The notes below the pieces were generated by a model that was not told the DNA's origin, made no database searches, and saw only the letters and a program-made list of their open reading frames with translations. The position numbers were made by a program, and so were the translations under genes. Shown in pieces: positions 1-8,417 of a DNA stretch of 47,668 bases. The stretch is from assembly GCA_001465025.1 (NCBI GenBank), contig LNDO01000095.1, positions 1 to 47,668 of the forward strand, in the 5' to 3' direction. Position 1 is the first letter of the stretch. Each line of letters opens with the position of its first letter. The DNA is from Pseudomonas sp. Ga0074129 (GTDB lineage Bacteria > Pseudomonadota > Gammaproteobacteria > Pseudomonadales > Pseudomonadaceae).

Positions 1-147
1 GTAGCTCGGATGCAATCCGGTATTTACGGTGCTAACGGCATAAACCGCTCCCGGATTTCATCCGGGCTACGGCCTCATTTTATGGACGGCAGCGTTCGGC
101 AATAGCAGGCGTCATGGTGGGCGAAAACGGCGTCGTCCACCCTAGAT
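1..147. repeat. Composite REP-like element, copy 1 (degenerate)
   Basis: Positions 1-70 form an imperfect palindrome of the type GTAGCCCGGATGCAATCCGG ... CCCGGATTTCATCCGGGCTAC. A second, degenerate arm pair of the GGTGG ... CCACCCT type follows at about 116-147. The same two-part arrangement recurs at 5027-5123 and 23863-23999. It lies downstream of the minus-strand marC gene. No gene is visible in positions 1-166. Confidence 0.75.
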
Positions 148-166
148 GGTCAGTCAGGGGGGGGGC

Positions 167-763
167 TCAGGGCAGCAGGTAGTTTTTCACCCCGGTAAAG
201 ATGATCTGCGCCGCCAGCGCGCAGACAAACAGGCCCATCAAACGACTGACAATCTGCAAGCCTTGATCGCCGAGCAGGCGCTCAAACTGGTTGGATAAAT
301 ACAGCACCACACCCACGGTGAAACTGGCCAGGGCGATGGCCAGCACGGCCACGGCCTTGTCACTCCATTCCGGCTGGCTGGCACCCATCAGCAACAGCGC
401 GCCGATGGTGCCGGGGCCAACGGTGAGGGGGATGGTCAGCGGCACGATGGTCACGTCCTGCTGCACGTTATCGCTCTGCACCGCCGATTTACCTTGAGCC
501 ATGCCAAGGGCTGAAATAAACAGCACGCTGCCAGCCCCGATGCGGAAGGCATCAATGGTGATGCCGAACAGGGTAAAGATGTGCTTGCCGAACAGGTACA
601 GCAGTACGCTGGCGATCAGCACGCCGAGGGCGACCTTCCAGGCCAGGCGCTTGCGCTCTTTAACCGTGTAACCACGGCTTAGGCCGATAAAGCACGACAG
701 CACGAAGAACGGGCTGTAGAGCACCAACAGTTTCAAATAAAGGCTAAACAGCGCGGACGCCAT
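167..763 (-). CDS. MarC family (UPF0056) inner-membrane protein
   Basis: The 198-residue protein is almost entirely hydrophobic, with about six membrane-spanning segments, which is the size and layout of the MarC/UPF0056 family. The stretch VPLTIPLTVGPGTIGALLL in the middle is the family hallmark (conserved P-L-x-x-P and G-P-G). The family was once linked to multiple antibiotic resistance, but its transport substrate is not established, so no function beyond inner-membrane protein is claimed. It starts at an ATG with only a weak ribosome-binding site. It lies downstream of retS on the same strand with a 68-bp gap, so it may be co-transcribed with retS or have its own promoter. Confidence 0.9.
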   Translation of the reverse strand: MASALFSLYLKLLVLYSPFFVLSCFIGLSRGYTVKERKRLAWKVALGVLIASVLLYLFGKHIFTLFGITIDAFRIGAGSVLFISALGMAQGKSAVQSDNVQQDVTIVPLTIPLTVGPGTIGALLLMGASQPEWSDKAVAVLAIALASFTVGVVLYLSNQFERLLGDQGLQIVSRLMGLFVCALAAQIIFTGVKNYLLP

Positions 764-831
764 GGAAAGGACTCATTTCGGTGTAAAGAAGGCAGGTTAA
801 GCGCGCCGCCGATGCCGGGCAATTAACCTGA

Positions 832-3609
832 TCAGGATGGCAGTGCGTCGCGTTGACGGCGGATTTCTCGTTCGGCGACCCAGTGTTCGATCAACTCGCG
901 CAGTTGCGACATTTCCACCGGTTTGGACATGTGCCCATCCATACCGGCCAAGCGTGCGCGCTCTTTGTGCTCGGTGAGAATGTGCGCGGTGAGCGCCACC
1001 ACCGGCGTGCGTGGGCGCTGTTCGGCAGCCTCCCAGGCCCGCAGCTGCTCTGTGGCGGAGAAGCCGTCAAGCACTGGCATTTCACAGTCCATCAGCACCA
1101 GATCATAGGCTTGCGCCTTTATCGCGCTGAGGGCTTCTTCGCCGTTGCTGGCGGTGTCCGGCTGAATGTTGAGCTTGCCGAGCATGCCGCGAATCACCTT
1201 GGTGGAAATGGTGTTGTCTTCGGCCACCAGAATGCGGAAGTCGCTTGGCACATTCAGTGGGGTACTCGGCGGCGCCGGGTTGAACATCGGCGAGTCACCC
1301 TTGCCGCGCTGGGCCAGTTCATCGGCCAGGGTGGTTTTCAGCGTGTAGCCGGCCACCGGTTTGGCCAGGATGCGTTTGATCCCGGCGTTGCGCGCGATGA
1401 TCTTGCTCGGCGCATTGCTGATACCGGTGAGCATGATCACCAGAATGTCATGGTTAAGGTTAGCGTCTTCCTTGATTCGCGCGGCCAGTTGCATGCCGGT
1501 CATGCCGGGCATGTCCTGATCGAGCAGCACGGCATCGAAGTATTCGCGCAAATGCGCTTTGGTGCGCAGCAGGGCCATGGCCTCTTTGCCTGAGGGAACG
1601 GCGCTGACTTGCATACCCCAGGCGCTGCATTGCTGCACCAGCACTTTGCGGCAGGTGTCGTTGTCGTCCACCACAAGCAGGCGTGCGCCCTGCAGCGATG
1701 CGTCGAGGTCTGCGGTGGGTTGCTCAAGACGCGAGGCGTCCAGCGGCAAGGTCAACCAAAGGGTCGAACCCTGGCTGCCACCGCTTTGAATGCCGAACTC
1801 GCCTTCCATCAGGCGCACCAGCTGACGGGCGATGATCAGGCCCAGACGCCCACCCAGTTTGGTGGCAGCGAGGAAGTCTTTGCTGTGCAACTCGGCATTC
1901 AGCAACGCGTCACGCTCGCTGGCATCTAACGGCTTGCCGCTGTCCTGCACGGCGATGCGCAGGCGCGGTTGCTCGCCGCTGGTGTCGAGGGCGACGACCA
2001 AGAGGATTTCGCCTTCGTCAGTCTGCTTGAAGGCGTTATCCAGCAGGCTGAGCAATGTTTGCCGCAGGCGCGTGGGGTCGCCACTGATCACCCGTGGCAC
2101 CTGCGGCTGCATGAAGCTGATCAGTTCGACTTTTTGCTGTTCGGCCTTGGCGCGGAAGATGTCCAGGCAGTCTTCGATCAGCGCATTGAGGTCAAACTGC
2201 ACGTCATCCAGCTCGATTTGTCCGGATTCGAGCTTGGAGATGTCGAGGATTTCATTAATCAGCGTCAGCAGTTCATTGCCGGAGCTGTGGATGGTCTGCA
2301 CGTAGTCGCGCTGTTTGGCCGAGAGCGGCGTGCCGAGCAGCAACTCGGTCATGCCTAGTACGCCATTCATCGGTGTGCGAATTTCATGGCTGATTTTGGC
2401 CAGAAACTCGGCCTTGGCCTTGAGTTCAGCGGAGCTGGCCGCCAGGGCGCGGCTGGTGCTGAACTGGCTCTGCATGATGCGGCGTTGGCGCTCACTCAAT
2501 GCCATGCTGAGCATAAAACCGCTGACCGTGCTGACCGCAATCAAGCCATAGACCAACCATTCTGATTGCACTGCCCAGTAGCCAAACAGCACCGGCAAGG
2601 CAAAAACAAACGCAATACAGAACACCAGAATGGCCAGGCTGAACAAGCCTGCTGGCGGATAGCCGTGTCGCCAGTGGGTTAGCGAGACCATCAGGATGCT
2701 GATCGCCACAACGACATTGAGCAGGTAAACCAACTGGTTGAACTGCAGGTTGGTCGCCACCAGCAAGGCGACACACACCAGCCCGAGGATGACGATTTCG
2801 GCGCTCAGCAGATGATTGAGCGGTGTGCTGGGGCAAACGTTACGGAAGAAGCTGGCGGTAAAAAACAGGGCGCAAATACCGGTGAGCAGCATCGACAGGT
2901 TGGCGATTTGTGGCTGAAAGCTGTGCCATTCGTTCAGCCAAGGGGTACTGATACCGAGCAAGCTGACCACTGCGGTCAATTGGCAGACCTGCGTCACCGC
3001 CAACCACAGTCCACTGGCCGCGCGGGTGTAGAAAAAGCGCACAAGGTTGTAGGTCACCATCATGCCCAGGCAGCCGAGCAACAGGCCAAACAGCAGCGGC
3101 CGGTTATCGTCTGCGGCCATCAGTTGCGCGCTTTGCAGGGTAATGCTGGGGCGCAGCGCCTGTTCGGAGGCCAGGCGCATGTAGATATCCAGCGGTTCTT
3201 CGGCACTCGGCAGGGGCAGCAGGTAGTCGCGGCTCGCCAGCGGTCGTGTGGCGAAAGGTAGGCTGCTGCCAGTCTGTGCCTGGTCAATCAGCTCATCACC
3301 GCGCAATACAAAGAGATCGAGATAAGCCAGGTAGGGCGCGAAGATACGCAGCATCTGCGGGTCGCTACTGGCGGGGATGCGGTAATGCAGCCACAGCGCG
3401 TGAGTACCGCCGGGGGTGTATAGCTGTTTGAGGTCTATCGGCTGGAATGCTGCGCACCGCTCAGGGCTCAGCACATCATCCAGTTGCAGCGTGGCCGACG
3501 GGTCGACAAAACCTGACCAGCCTGCTTCAGCCTCGGCTTGGGCAGTGCCCAGTGCAAGCATCAGCAGCGTGCTGCAGAGCAGGTGAATGGCGATCCTCAG
3601 CCGGGGCAC
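832..3609 (-). CDS. retS: Hybrid sensor histidine kinase RetS
   Basis: RetS is a hybrid kinase that in P. aeruginosa inhibits GacS and so switches between acute and biofilm lifestyles through the Rsm small RNAs. This 925-residue protein has the full RetS layout. A signal peptide (about 1-26) is followed by a periplasmic 7TMR-DISMED2 sensor (about 30-160). A seven-helix membrane block (about 170-375) is followed by a HisKA domain with H408 in KISHEIRTPMNG. An HATPase domain (about 500-625; N-box LLDNAFKQT) and two receiver domains with acceptors D697 and D841 complete it. The start is a GTG preceded by AAGGGA at good spacing. Its place directly downstream of purD matches the P. aeruginosa retS locus (PA4856, from memory), which supports RetS over other DISMED kinases. 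Confidence 0.92.
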   Translation of the reverse strand: MPRLRIAIHLLCSTLLMLALGTAQAEAEAGWSGFVDPSATLQLDDVLSPERCAAFQPIDLKQLYTPGGTHALWLHYRIPASSDPQMLRIFAPYLAYLDLFVLRGDELIDQAQTGSSLPFATRPLASRDYLLPLPSAEEPLDIYMRLASEQALRPSITLQSAQLMAADDNRPLLFGLLLGCLGMMVTYNLVRFFYTRAASGLWLAVTQVCQLTAVVSLLGISTPWLNEWHSFQPQIANLSMLLTGICALFFTASFFRNVCPSTPLNHLLSAEIVILGLVCVALLVATNLQFNQLVYLLNVVVAISILMVSLTHWRHGYPPAGLFSLAILVFCIAFVFALPVLFGYWAVQSEWLVYGLIAVSTVSGFMLSMALSERQRRIMQSQFSTSRALAASSAELKAKAEFLAKISHEIRTPMNGVLGMTELLLGTPLSAKQRDYVQTIHSSGNELLTLINEILDISKLESGQIELDDVQFDLNALIEDCLDIFRAKAEQQKVELISFMQPQVPRVISGDPTRLRQTLLSLLDNAFKQTDEGEILLVVALDTSGEQPRLRIAVQDSGKPLDASERDALLNAELHSKDFLAATKLGGRLGLIIARQLVRLMEGEFGIQSGGSQGSTLWLTLPLDASRLEQPTADLDASLQGARLLVVDDNDTCRKVLVQQCSAWGMQVSAVPSGKEAMALLRTKAHLREYFDAVLLDQDMPGMTGMQLAARIKEDANLNHDILVIMLTGISNAPSKIIARNAGIKRILAKPVAGYTLKTTLADELAQRGKGDSPMFNPAPPSTPLNVPSDFRILVAEDNTISTKVIRGMLGKLNIQPDTASNGEEALSAIKAQAYDLVLMDCEMPVLDGFSATEQLRAWEAAEQRPRTPVVALTAHILTEHKERARLAGMDGHMSKPVEMSQLRELIEHWVAEREIRRQRDALPS

Positions 3610-3670
3610 AGTGACATCCCTTCGATAATAAGTGGTCGGATTATAGCCAAGCTGTTCGTACGGTTAATAT

Positions 3671-3700
3671 GACAAAGGTGGCCATTTGGCCACCCTTGTC
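3671..3700 (-). terminator. Hairpin between purD and retS
   Basis: There is a 13-bp inverted repeat GACAAAGGTGGCC / GGCCACCCTTGTC with a four-base loop and one mismatch, 20 bp past the purD stop. On the minus strand it is followed by an AT-rich ATATTAA stretch. A clearer T-run follows it on the plus strand at 3702-3706. It most likely ends purD transcription and separates it from retS, whose promoter must lie in 3610-3670. Confidence 0.6.
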
Positions 3701-3720
3701 GTTTTTACCTTTTATTTCTC

Positions 3721-5010
3721 TCACTTATTACCGCGTTCGCGGGCAATGGCGCGGTAGCCAATGTCATGGCGGTAGAAACTACCGTCCCAGCGAATTTTTT
3801 TGGCCAGTCGATACGCCTGTTGTTGCGCTTCTTCCACGGTGCGACCGATGGCGGTGGCGCACAGCACGCGTCCACCCGCAGTGACGATTTGGCCATCTTT
3901 CAGGGCAGTACCCGCATGGAAGACTTTACCTTCCAATTGCGCAGCGGCGTCCAAGCCCTCGATCACATCACCTTTGGCGTAATCGGCCGGGTAACCGCCA
4001 GCGGCGATCACCACGCCGACTGTCGGACGCGGGTCCCAGGTGGCTTCAACTTTATCCAGCGCCTTGGCCAGCGCAGCTTCAACCAGCAGCACCAGAGAGG
4101 ACTCCAGGCGGCACATGATCGGCTGGGTTTCCGGGTCGCCGAAGCGGCAGTTGAACTCAATCACCTTCGGCTTGCCGGCAGTGTCGATCATCAACCCGGC
4201 GTACAGGAATCCGGTGTAGACGTTGCCTTCGCTGGCCATGCCGCGCACGGTTGGGTAGATCACTTCGTCCATCACGCGCTGGTGCACGTCCGCCGTGACC
4301 ACCGGCGCTGGCGAGTAAGCGCCCATGCCGCCGGTATTAGGGCCAGTGTCGCCATCGCCGACGCGTTTGTGGTCCTGGCTGGTGGCCATGGGCAGCACGT
4401 TTTCACCATCAACCATGACGATAAAGCTGGCTTCTTCGCCGTCGAGGAACTCCTCGATCACTACGCGCGAACCGGCTTCGCCAAAAGCGTTGCCGGCGAG
4501 CATATCGCGTACGGCGTCTTCGGCTTCTTGCAGAGTCATGGCGACGATCACGCCTTTACCGGCGGCCAGGCCGTCGGCCTTGATCACGATTGGCGCGCCG
4601 ACCTTTTGCAGGTAAGCCAGGGCCGGCTCGACTTCGGTGAAGTTCTGGTAGTCGGCGGTCGGAATCGCGTGGCGGGCGAGGAAGTCTTTGGTAAAGGCCT
4701 TGGAGCCTTCCAGCTGCGCGGCTGCGGCAGTAGGACCGAAGATGTCCAGCTTGCGCGTGCGGAACAGGTCGACCACGCCTTTCACCAGCGGCGCTTCTGG
4801 GCCGACGATGGTCAGCTGTACATTCTTCTCGGCGAAGTCGGCAAGCTGCTCAATGGCCAGCACGTCGATGGCGACGTTCTCGCACTTGGGCTCAACGGCA
4901 GTGCCGGCGTTACCGGGCGCGACAAAAACTTTAGTGACGCGCTTGTCTTGCGCCACTTTCCAGGCCAAGGCGTGTTCACGACCGCCGCTGCCGATGATCA
5001 ATACGTTCAT
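3721..5010 (-). CDS. purD: Phosphoribosylamine-glycine ligase PurD
   Basis: PurD (GARS) joins phosphoribosylamine and glycine with ATP in the second step of de novo purine synthesis in the cytoplasm. The 429-residue length is typical of bacterial PurD. The N-terminus MNVLIIGSGGREHALAWK is the conserved PurD opening. The ATP-grasp signature is seen in IVIKADGLAAGKGV and in the metal-binding stretch VIEFNCRFGDPETQ, followed by the C-terminal domain. The ATG is preceded by GGAGATA. It follows purH on the same strand with a 214-bp gap that contains a REP-like element, so the two genes may be one transcript with a structured spacer. Confidence 0.98.
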   Translation of the reverse strand: MNVLIIGSGGREHALAWKVAQDKRVTKVFVAPGNAGTAVEPKCENVAIDVLAIEQLADFAEKNVQLTIVGPEAPLVKGVVDLFRTRKLDIFGPTAAAAQLEGSKAFTKDFLARHAIPTADYQNFTEVEPALAYLQKVGAPIVIKADGLAAGKGVIVAMTLQEAEDAVRDMLAGNAFGEAGSRVVIEEFLDGEEASFIVMVDGENVLPMATSQDHKRVGDGDTGPNTGGMGAYSPAPVVTADVHQRVMDEVIYPTVRGMASEGNVYTGFLYAGLMIDTAGKPKVIEFNCRFGDPETQPIMCRLESSLVLLVEAALAKALDKVEATWDPRPTVGVVIAAGGYPADYAKGDVIEGLDAAAQLEGKVFHAGTALKDGQIVTAGGRVLCATAIGRTVEEAQQQAYRLAKKIRWDGSFYRHDIGYRAIARERGNK

Positions 5011-5026
5011 GGGGTATCTCCTGACC

Positions 5027-5123
5027 GTAGCCCGGATGCAATCCGGGGCTTTTGAGTGGGGTGTTCCCGGGTTTCACCCGGGCTACGACTGCTGGTGGAT
5101 AAGAAAAGCGTTATCCACCCTAC
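5027..5123. repeat. Composite REP-like element, copy 2 (between purH and purD)
   Basis: The arms GTAGCCCGGATGCAATCCGG and CCCGGGTTTCACCCGGGCTAC (5027-5086) are followed by GGTGGATAA ... GCGTTATCCACCCTAC (5094-5123). This is the best-preserved two-part copy in the window. If purH and purD share a transcript, the element would fold between the two coding regions. Confidence 0.85.
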
Positions 5124-5224
5124 GAAAAGCTGCATTCGAGGTCGCGATGAAGCCGGTAGATGCAAGGCACCCTGGGTTTCGACAAGCGGCAACACAGCAG
5201 ATGCCGGTTTCAGTGCGGTCGATT

Positions 5225-6832
5225 TTAGTGCCTAAAGTGACGCATGCCGGTGAAGACCATGGCGATACCTGCTTCGTCGGCGGCGGCAATCACTTCCGCA
5301 TCGCGCATCGAGCCGCCCGGCTGAATCACAGCCGTGATGCCATTGGCAGCGGCGTTATCCAGGCCGTCGCGGAACGGGAAGAAGGCGTCGCTGGCCATCA
5401 CTGAACCGGCGACTTGCAGGCCGGCGTGCTCAGCTTTGATCGCGGCGATACGCGCGGAGTTGACGCGGCTCATTTGGCCTGCGCCGACACCGATGGTCTG
5501 GCGGTTCTTTGCGTAGACGATGGCGTTGGATTTAACGAACTTGGCCACTTTCCAGGCGAAGATCAGGTCATGGATTTCCTGCTCGCTCGGCGCGCGCTGG
5601 GTGACGATCTTCAGGTCTTCTGCCTTGATCATGCCGATGTCGCGGCTCTGCACCAGCAGACCGCCGTTGACGCGTTTGAAGTCCCAGCCGCTGGAGCGCT
5701 CAGCTGTCCATTCGCCGCATTCGAGCAGGCGTACGTTAGCTTTTGCGGCGACCACTTCACGGGCGGCGGCGCTGATTGTTGGCGCGATGATTACTTCAAC
5801 GAACTGACGCTCGACAATCGCTTGAGCGGTGGCAGCGTCCAGCTCACGGTTGAAGGCAATGATGCCGCCGAAGGCTGATTCGGTGTCGGTGGCGTAGGCC
5901 AGCTCATAGGCCTGTCGGATGCCGCCTTCTTCGTCGGTGGCCACGGCCACGCCGCACGGGTTGGCGTGCTTGACGATCACGCAAGCAGGCTTAACGAAGC
6001 TCTTCACACATTCCAGCGCGGCGTCAGTGTCAGCCACGTTATTGAACGACAGTTCCTTGCCCTGCAATTGCACGGCAGTGGAGACGCTGGCTTCGCCTTT
6101 TTCTGCTTCTACGTAGAACGCCGCGCTCTGGTGCGGGTTCTCGCCGTAGCGCATTTCTTGCGCCTTGATGAACTGGCTGTTGAAGGTGCGCGGGAACACG
6201 CCGCGTTCTTCGGTGCTCAAGGTGTCGCGGCTTTGGTCGATGGTGCCCAGGTAGTTGGCGATCATGCCGTCGTAGGCTGCGGTGTGTTCGAAGGCTTTCA
6301 GGGCCAGGTCGAAGCGCTGGGCGTAGCTCAGGCCTCCGGCTTTGAGGCTTTCGACGATGCCAGCGTAGTCGCCAGCGTTGACCACGATGGCCACGTCTTT
6401 GTGGTTTTTTGCCGCGGAGCGGACCATGGTCGGGCCGCCGATGTCGATGTTCTCGATGGCGTCGGCCAGGTCGCAGCCAGGCTTGGCTACAGTGGCGGCG
6501 AACGGGTAGAGGTTGACCGCCACCAGATCGATTGGCTTGATGCCGTGCGCGTCCATCACTGCACCGTCGATGGCGCGACGGCCAAGGATGCCGCCGTGGA
6601 TTTTTGGGTGCAGGGTCTTGACGCGACCGTCCATCATTTCCGGGAAGCCGGTGTAATCGGCCACTTCCACAGCAGCAATGCCGTTGTCCTTGAGCAGCTT
6701 GTAAGTGCCGCCCGTGGAGAGGATTTCCACGTTGAGGGCGACGAGCTCGCGGGCAAACTCAAGGATGCCGGTTTTGTCAGAAACACTGATCAAGGCACGG
6801 CGAACGGGGAGGCGGGTGGTCTGGTCGGTCAT
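5225..6832 (-). CDS. purH: Bifunctional AICAR transformylase / IMP cyclohydrolase PurH
   Basis: PurH performs the last two steps to IMP: formylation of AICAR with 10-formyl-THF, then ring closure. The N-terminal MGS-like IMP cyclohydrolase domain (about 1-200) opens with [14 protein letters not shown] and contains [15 protein letters not shown]. The C-terminal transformylase domain has the conserved [10 protein letters not shown] stretch. I chose the ATG at 6832 (535 residues, MTDQTTRLP) over an in-frame ATG four codons upstream at 6844. The later start has a GGA at suitable spacing and matches the Pseudomonas family start. The gene is preceded by the fis terminator, so its promoter lies within 6833-6877. 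Confidence 0.97.
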   Translation of the reverse strand: MTDQTTRLPVRRALISVSDKTGILEFARELVALNVEILSTGGTYKLLKDNGIAAVEVADYTGFPEMMDGRVKTLHPKIHGGILGRRAIDGAVMDAHGIKPIDLVAVNLYPFAATVAKPGCDLADAIENIDIGGPTMVRSAAKNHKDVAIVVNAGDYAGIVESLKAGGLSYAQRFDLALKAFEHTAAYDGMIANYLGTIDQSRDTLSTEERGVFPRTFNSQFIKAQEMRYGENPHQSAAFYVEAEKGEASVSTAVQLQGKELSFNNVADTDAALECVKSFVKPACVIVKHANPCGVAVATDEEGGIRQAYELAYATDTESAFGGIIAFNRELDAATAQAIVERQFVEVIIAPTISAAAREVVAAKANVRLLECGEWTAERSSGWDFKRVNGGLLVQSRDIGMIKAEDLKIVTQRAPSEQEIHDLIFAWKVAKFVKSNAIVYAKNRQTIGVGAGQMSRVNSARIAAIKAEHAGLQVAGSVMASDAFFPFRDGLDNAAANGITAVIQPGGSMRDAEVIAAADEAGIAMVFTGMRHFRH

Positions 6833-6877
6833 TTCAGCGTCCATCAGAGCGGAAGTATCGGCAACGGAGTTATCAGC

Positions 6878-6907
6878 AAAAAAGGCGGCTTATGTGGGCC
6901 GCCCTTT
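6878..6907 (-). terminator. Rho-independent terminator of dusB-fis
   Basis: On the minus strand the stem GGCGGC / GCCGCC with an 8-base loop is followed directly by six T residues. It starts 15 bp after the fis stop codon. It separates dusB-fis from purH. Confidence 0.88.
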
Positions 6908-6921
6908 TCGGGAGTTTGGGG

Positions 6922-7242
6922 TTACAGCAGGTCGTACTGCTTGAGCTTCTTGCGCAGGGTGCCGCGATTCAGGCCGAGCAGCTCGGAAGCCTTGGTCTGG
7001 TTGCCCTTGACGTAGTTCATCACGGTTTCCAGCAGCGGTGCTTCCACTTCAGTAAGCACTAGGTTGTAGACGTCGCTGACGTCTGCGCCTTCAAGGTGGG
7101 CGAAGTAGTTGTGCAGGGCTTTCTCAACACTGCCGCGTAGGGTTTGCCCCTCTTCGCTTGGCGTATTGAGGTGCTGCTTCAAGCTGCTGTTGTCACTTAC
7201 GGGAGCCATGTCACTTCCTAAAGTCTCGGTCAACATCGTCAT
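6922..7242 (-). CDS. fis: DNA-binding protein Fis
   Basis: Fis is a nucleoid-associated protein that bends DNA and regulates rRNA and other growth-phase genes. The 106-residue product has the family layout: a variable N-terminal arm, the dimerisation helices (EKALHNYFAHLEG) and a C-terminal helix-turn-helix, NQTKASELLGLNRGTLRKKL. The start ATG overlaps the dusB stop codon as ATGA, so translation is probably coupled to dusB, as in the enteric dusB-fis operon. A strong terminator follows. Confidence 0.97.
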   Translation of the reverse strand: MTMLTETLGSDMAPVSDNSSLKQHLNTPSEEGQTLRGSVEKALHNYFAHLEGADVSDVYNLVLTEVEAPLLETVMNYVKGNQTKASELLGLNRGTLRKKLKQYDLL

Positions 7243-8237
7243 GCGGCCACCCCTTCTCCATTATTGTTACGCTCGCTGAAAAAACCGCGAACGTTGGCGC
7301 ATTGCGCGTCCGTACTGTCCAGACGATTGAATTGGGCGCGAAAATCCTTGGCGCCCGGCAAGGTTGCGAGATACCAACTGACATGTTTGCGGGCAATCCG
7401 CACGCCCATCACATCGCCATAGAAGGCGTGCAGGGCTGTCAGGTGTTCAAGCAGAATTTGTTCCACTTCATTGAGTGTGGGTGCGGGCAGTTGTTCGCCG
7501 GTGCGCAGGTAATGCTCAATCTCGCGGAAGATCCACGGCCGGCCTTGTGCCGCGCGGCCGATCAACAAACCGTCTGCGCCAGTGGCGGCGAGCACTGCTT
7601 TGGCTTTTTGCGGCGAGTCGATGTCGCCATTGGCCAGCACCGGGATCGACACGGCCTGCTTGATGGCGGCGATGGTCTCGTACTCGGCGTCACCGGTGTA
7701 CAGATCGGCGCGGGTGCGTCCGTGTACCGCCAGCGCCACAATGCCAGCCTCTTCGGCGATCTTCGCCACGGTGATGCCGTTTTTATTTGAGCGGTCCCAG
7801 CCGGTGCGGATTTTTAGCGTGACCGGGACGTCTACAGCATCCACCACTGCGTGAAGAATATCGTGTACCAGTTGTTCATCTTTTAGCAGTGCAGAACCGG
7901 CGGCCTTGTTGCAGACCTTTTTGGCCGGGCAGCCCATGTTGATGTCGATGATCTGCGCGCCCATCTCAACATTACGCCGCGCCGCTTCGGCGAGCATGTC
8001 GGGATCACCGCCGGCGATCTGCACCGAACGGGGCTCGGGATCACCGCTGTGCATCATACGCAGGCTCGACTTGCGCGTGTTCCACAGTCGCACATCGCTG
8101 GTGACCATTTCCGATACCACCAAGCCCGCGCCCATACGCTTGCACAGCTGTCGAAACGGCTGATCAGTGACGCCCGCCATAGGAGCGAGGATCAGCGAGT
8201 TTGGCAATGTATAGGGGCCGATGCGTAGCGCCGACAT
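7239..8237 (-). CDS. dusB: tRNA-dihydrouridine synthase DusB
   Basis: DusB is an FMN enzyme that reduces uridine to dihydrouridine in the tRNA D-loop using NADPH. The 332-residue TIM-barrel protein starts MSALRIGPYTLPNSL. It carries LAPMAGVTDQPFR, the active-site cysteine in INMGCPAKKVCNKAAGSALL, and LKIRTGWD, all family hallmarks. An open frame extends upstream to 8402, but the ATG at 8237 has an AGGGA site seven bases upstream and matches the family length. It is the first gene of the dusB-fis unit, overlapping fis by four bases. Confidence 0.96.
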   Translation of the reverse strand: MSALRIGPYTLPNSLILAPMAGVTDQPFRQLCKRMGAGLVVSEMVTSDVRLWNTRKSSLRMMHSGDPEPRSVQIAGGDPDMLAEAARRNVEMGAQIIDINMGCPAKKVCNKAAGSALLKDEQLVHDILHAVVDAVDVPVTLKIRTGWDRSNKNGITVAKIAEEAGIVALAVHGRTRADLYTGDAEYETIAAIKQAVSIPVLANGDIDSPQKAKAVLAATGADGLLIGRAAQGRPWIFREIEHYLRTGEQLPAPTLNEVEQILLEHLTALHAFYGDVMGVRIARKHVSWYLATLPGAKDFRAQFNRLDSTDAQCANVRGFFSERNNNGEGVAA

Positions 8238-8417
8238 AGGGCTTCCCTGCTCAAGAGACGTGCTGTTGAGCGCATAGGAGAGTGCGAAAAAGGGTGGGCA
8301 TGATACCCGCTCTGGGTATCGGGAGAAAGGTCGTTTTGAACAAATTCTGAACAGTTGTTGGCTTATCGCGAAGGGTTTGGTTGGGCGTGCTTTGCCAGGC
8401 AATTCGCCGCTTGTGGG

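Noticed and set aside
3766-5055. Long plus-strand open frame (429 codons) opposite purD
   Set aside because: It is antisense to the whole of a highly conserved gene and has a composition of His/Gly/Val-rich repeats typical of G+C-rich shadow frames.
5966-7015. Plus-strand open frame opposite purH and fis
   Set aside because: It spans two conserved genes and the fis terminator on the other strand; no family resemblance.
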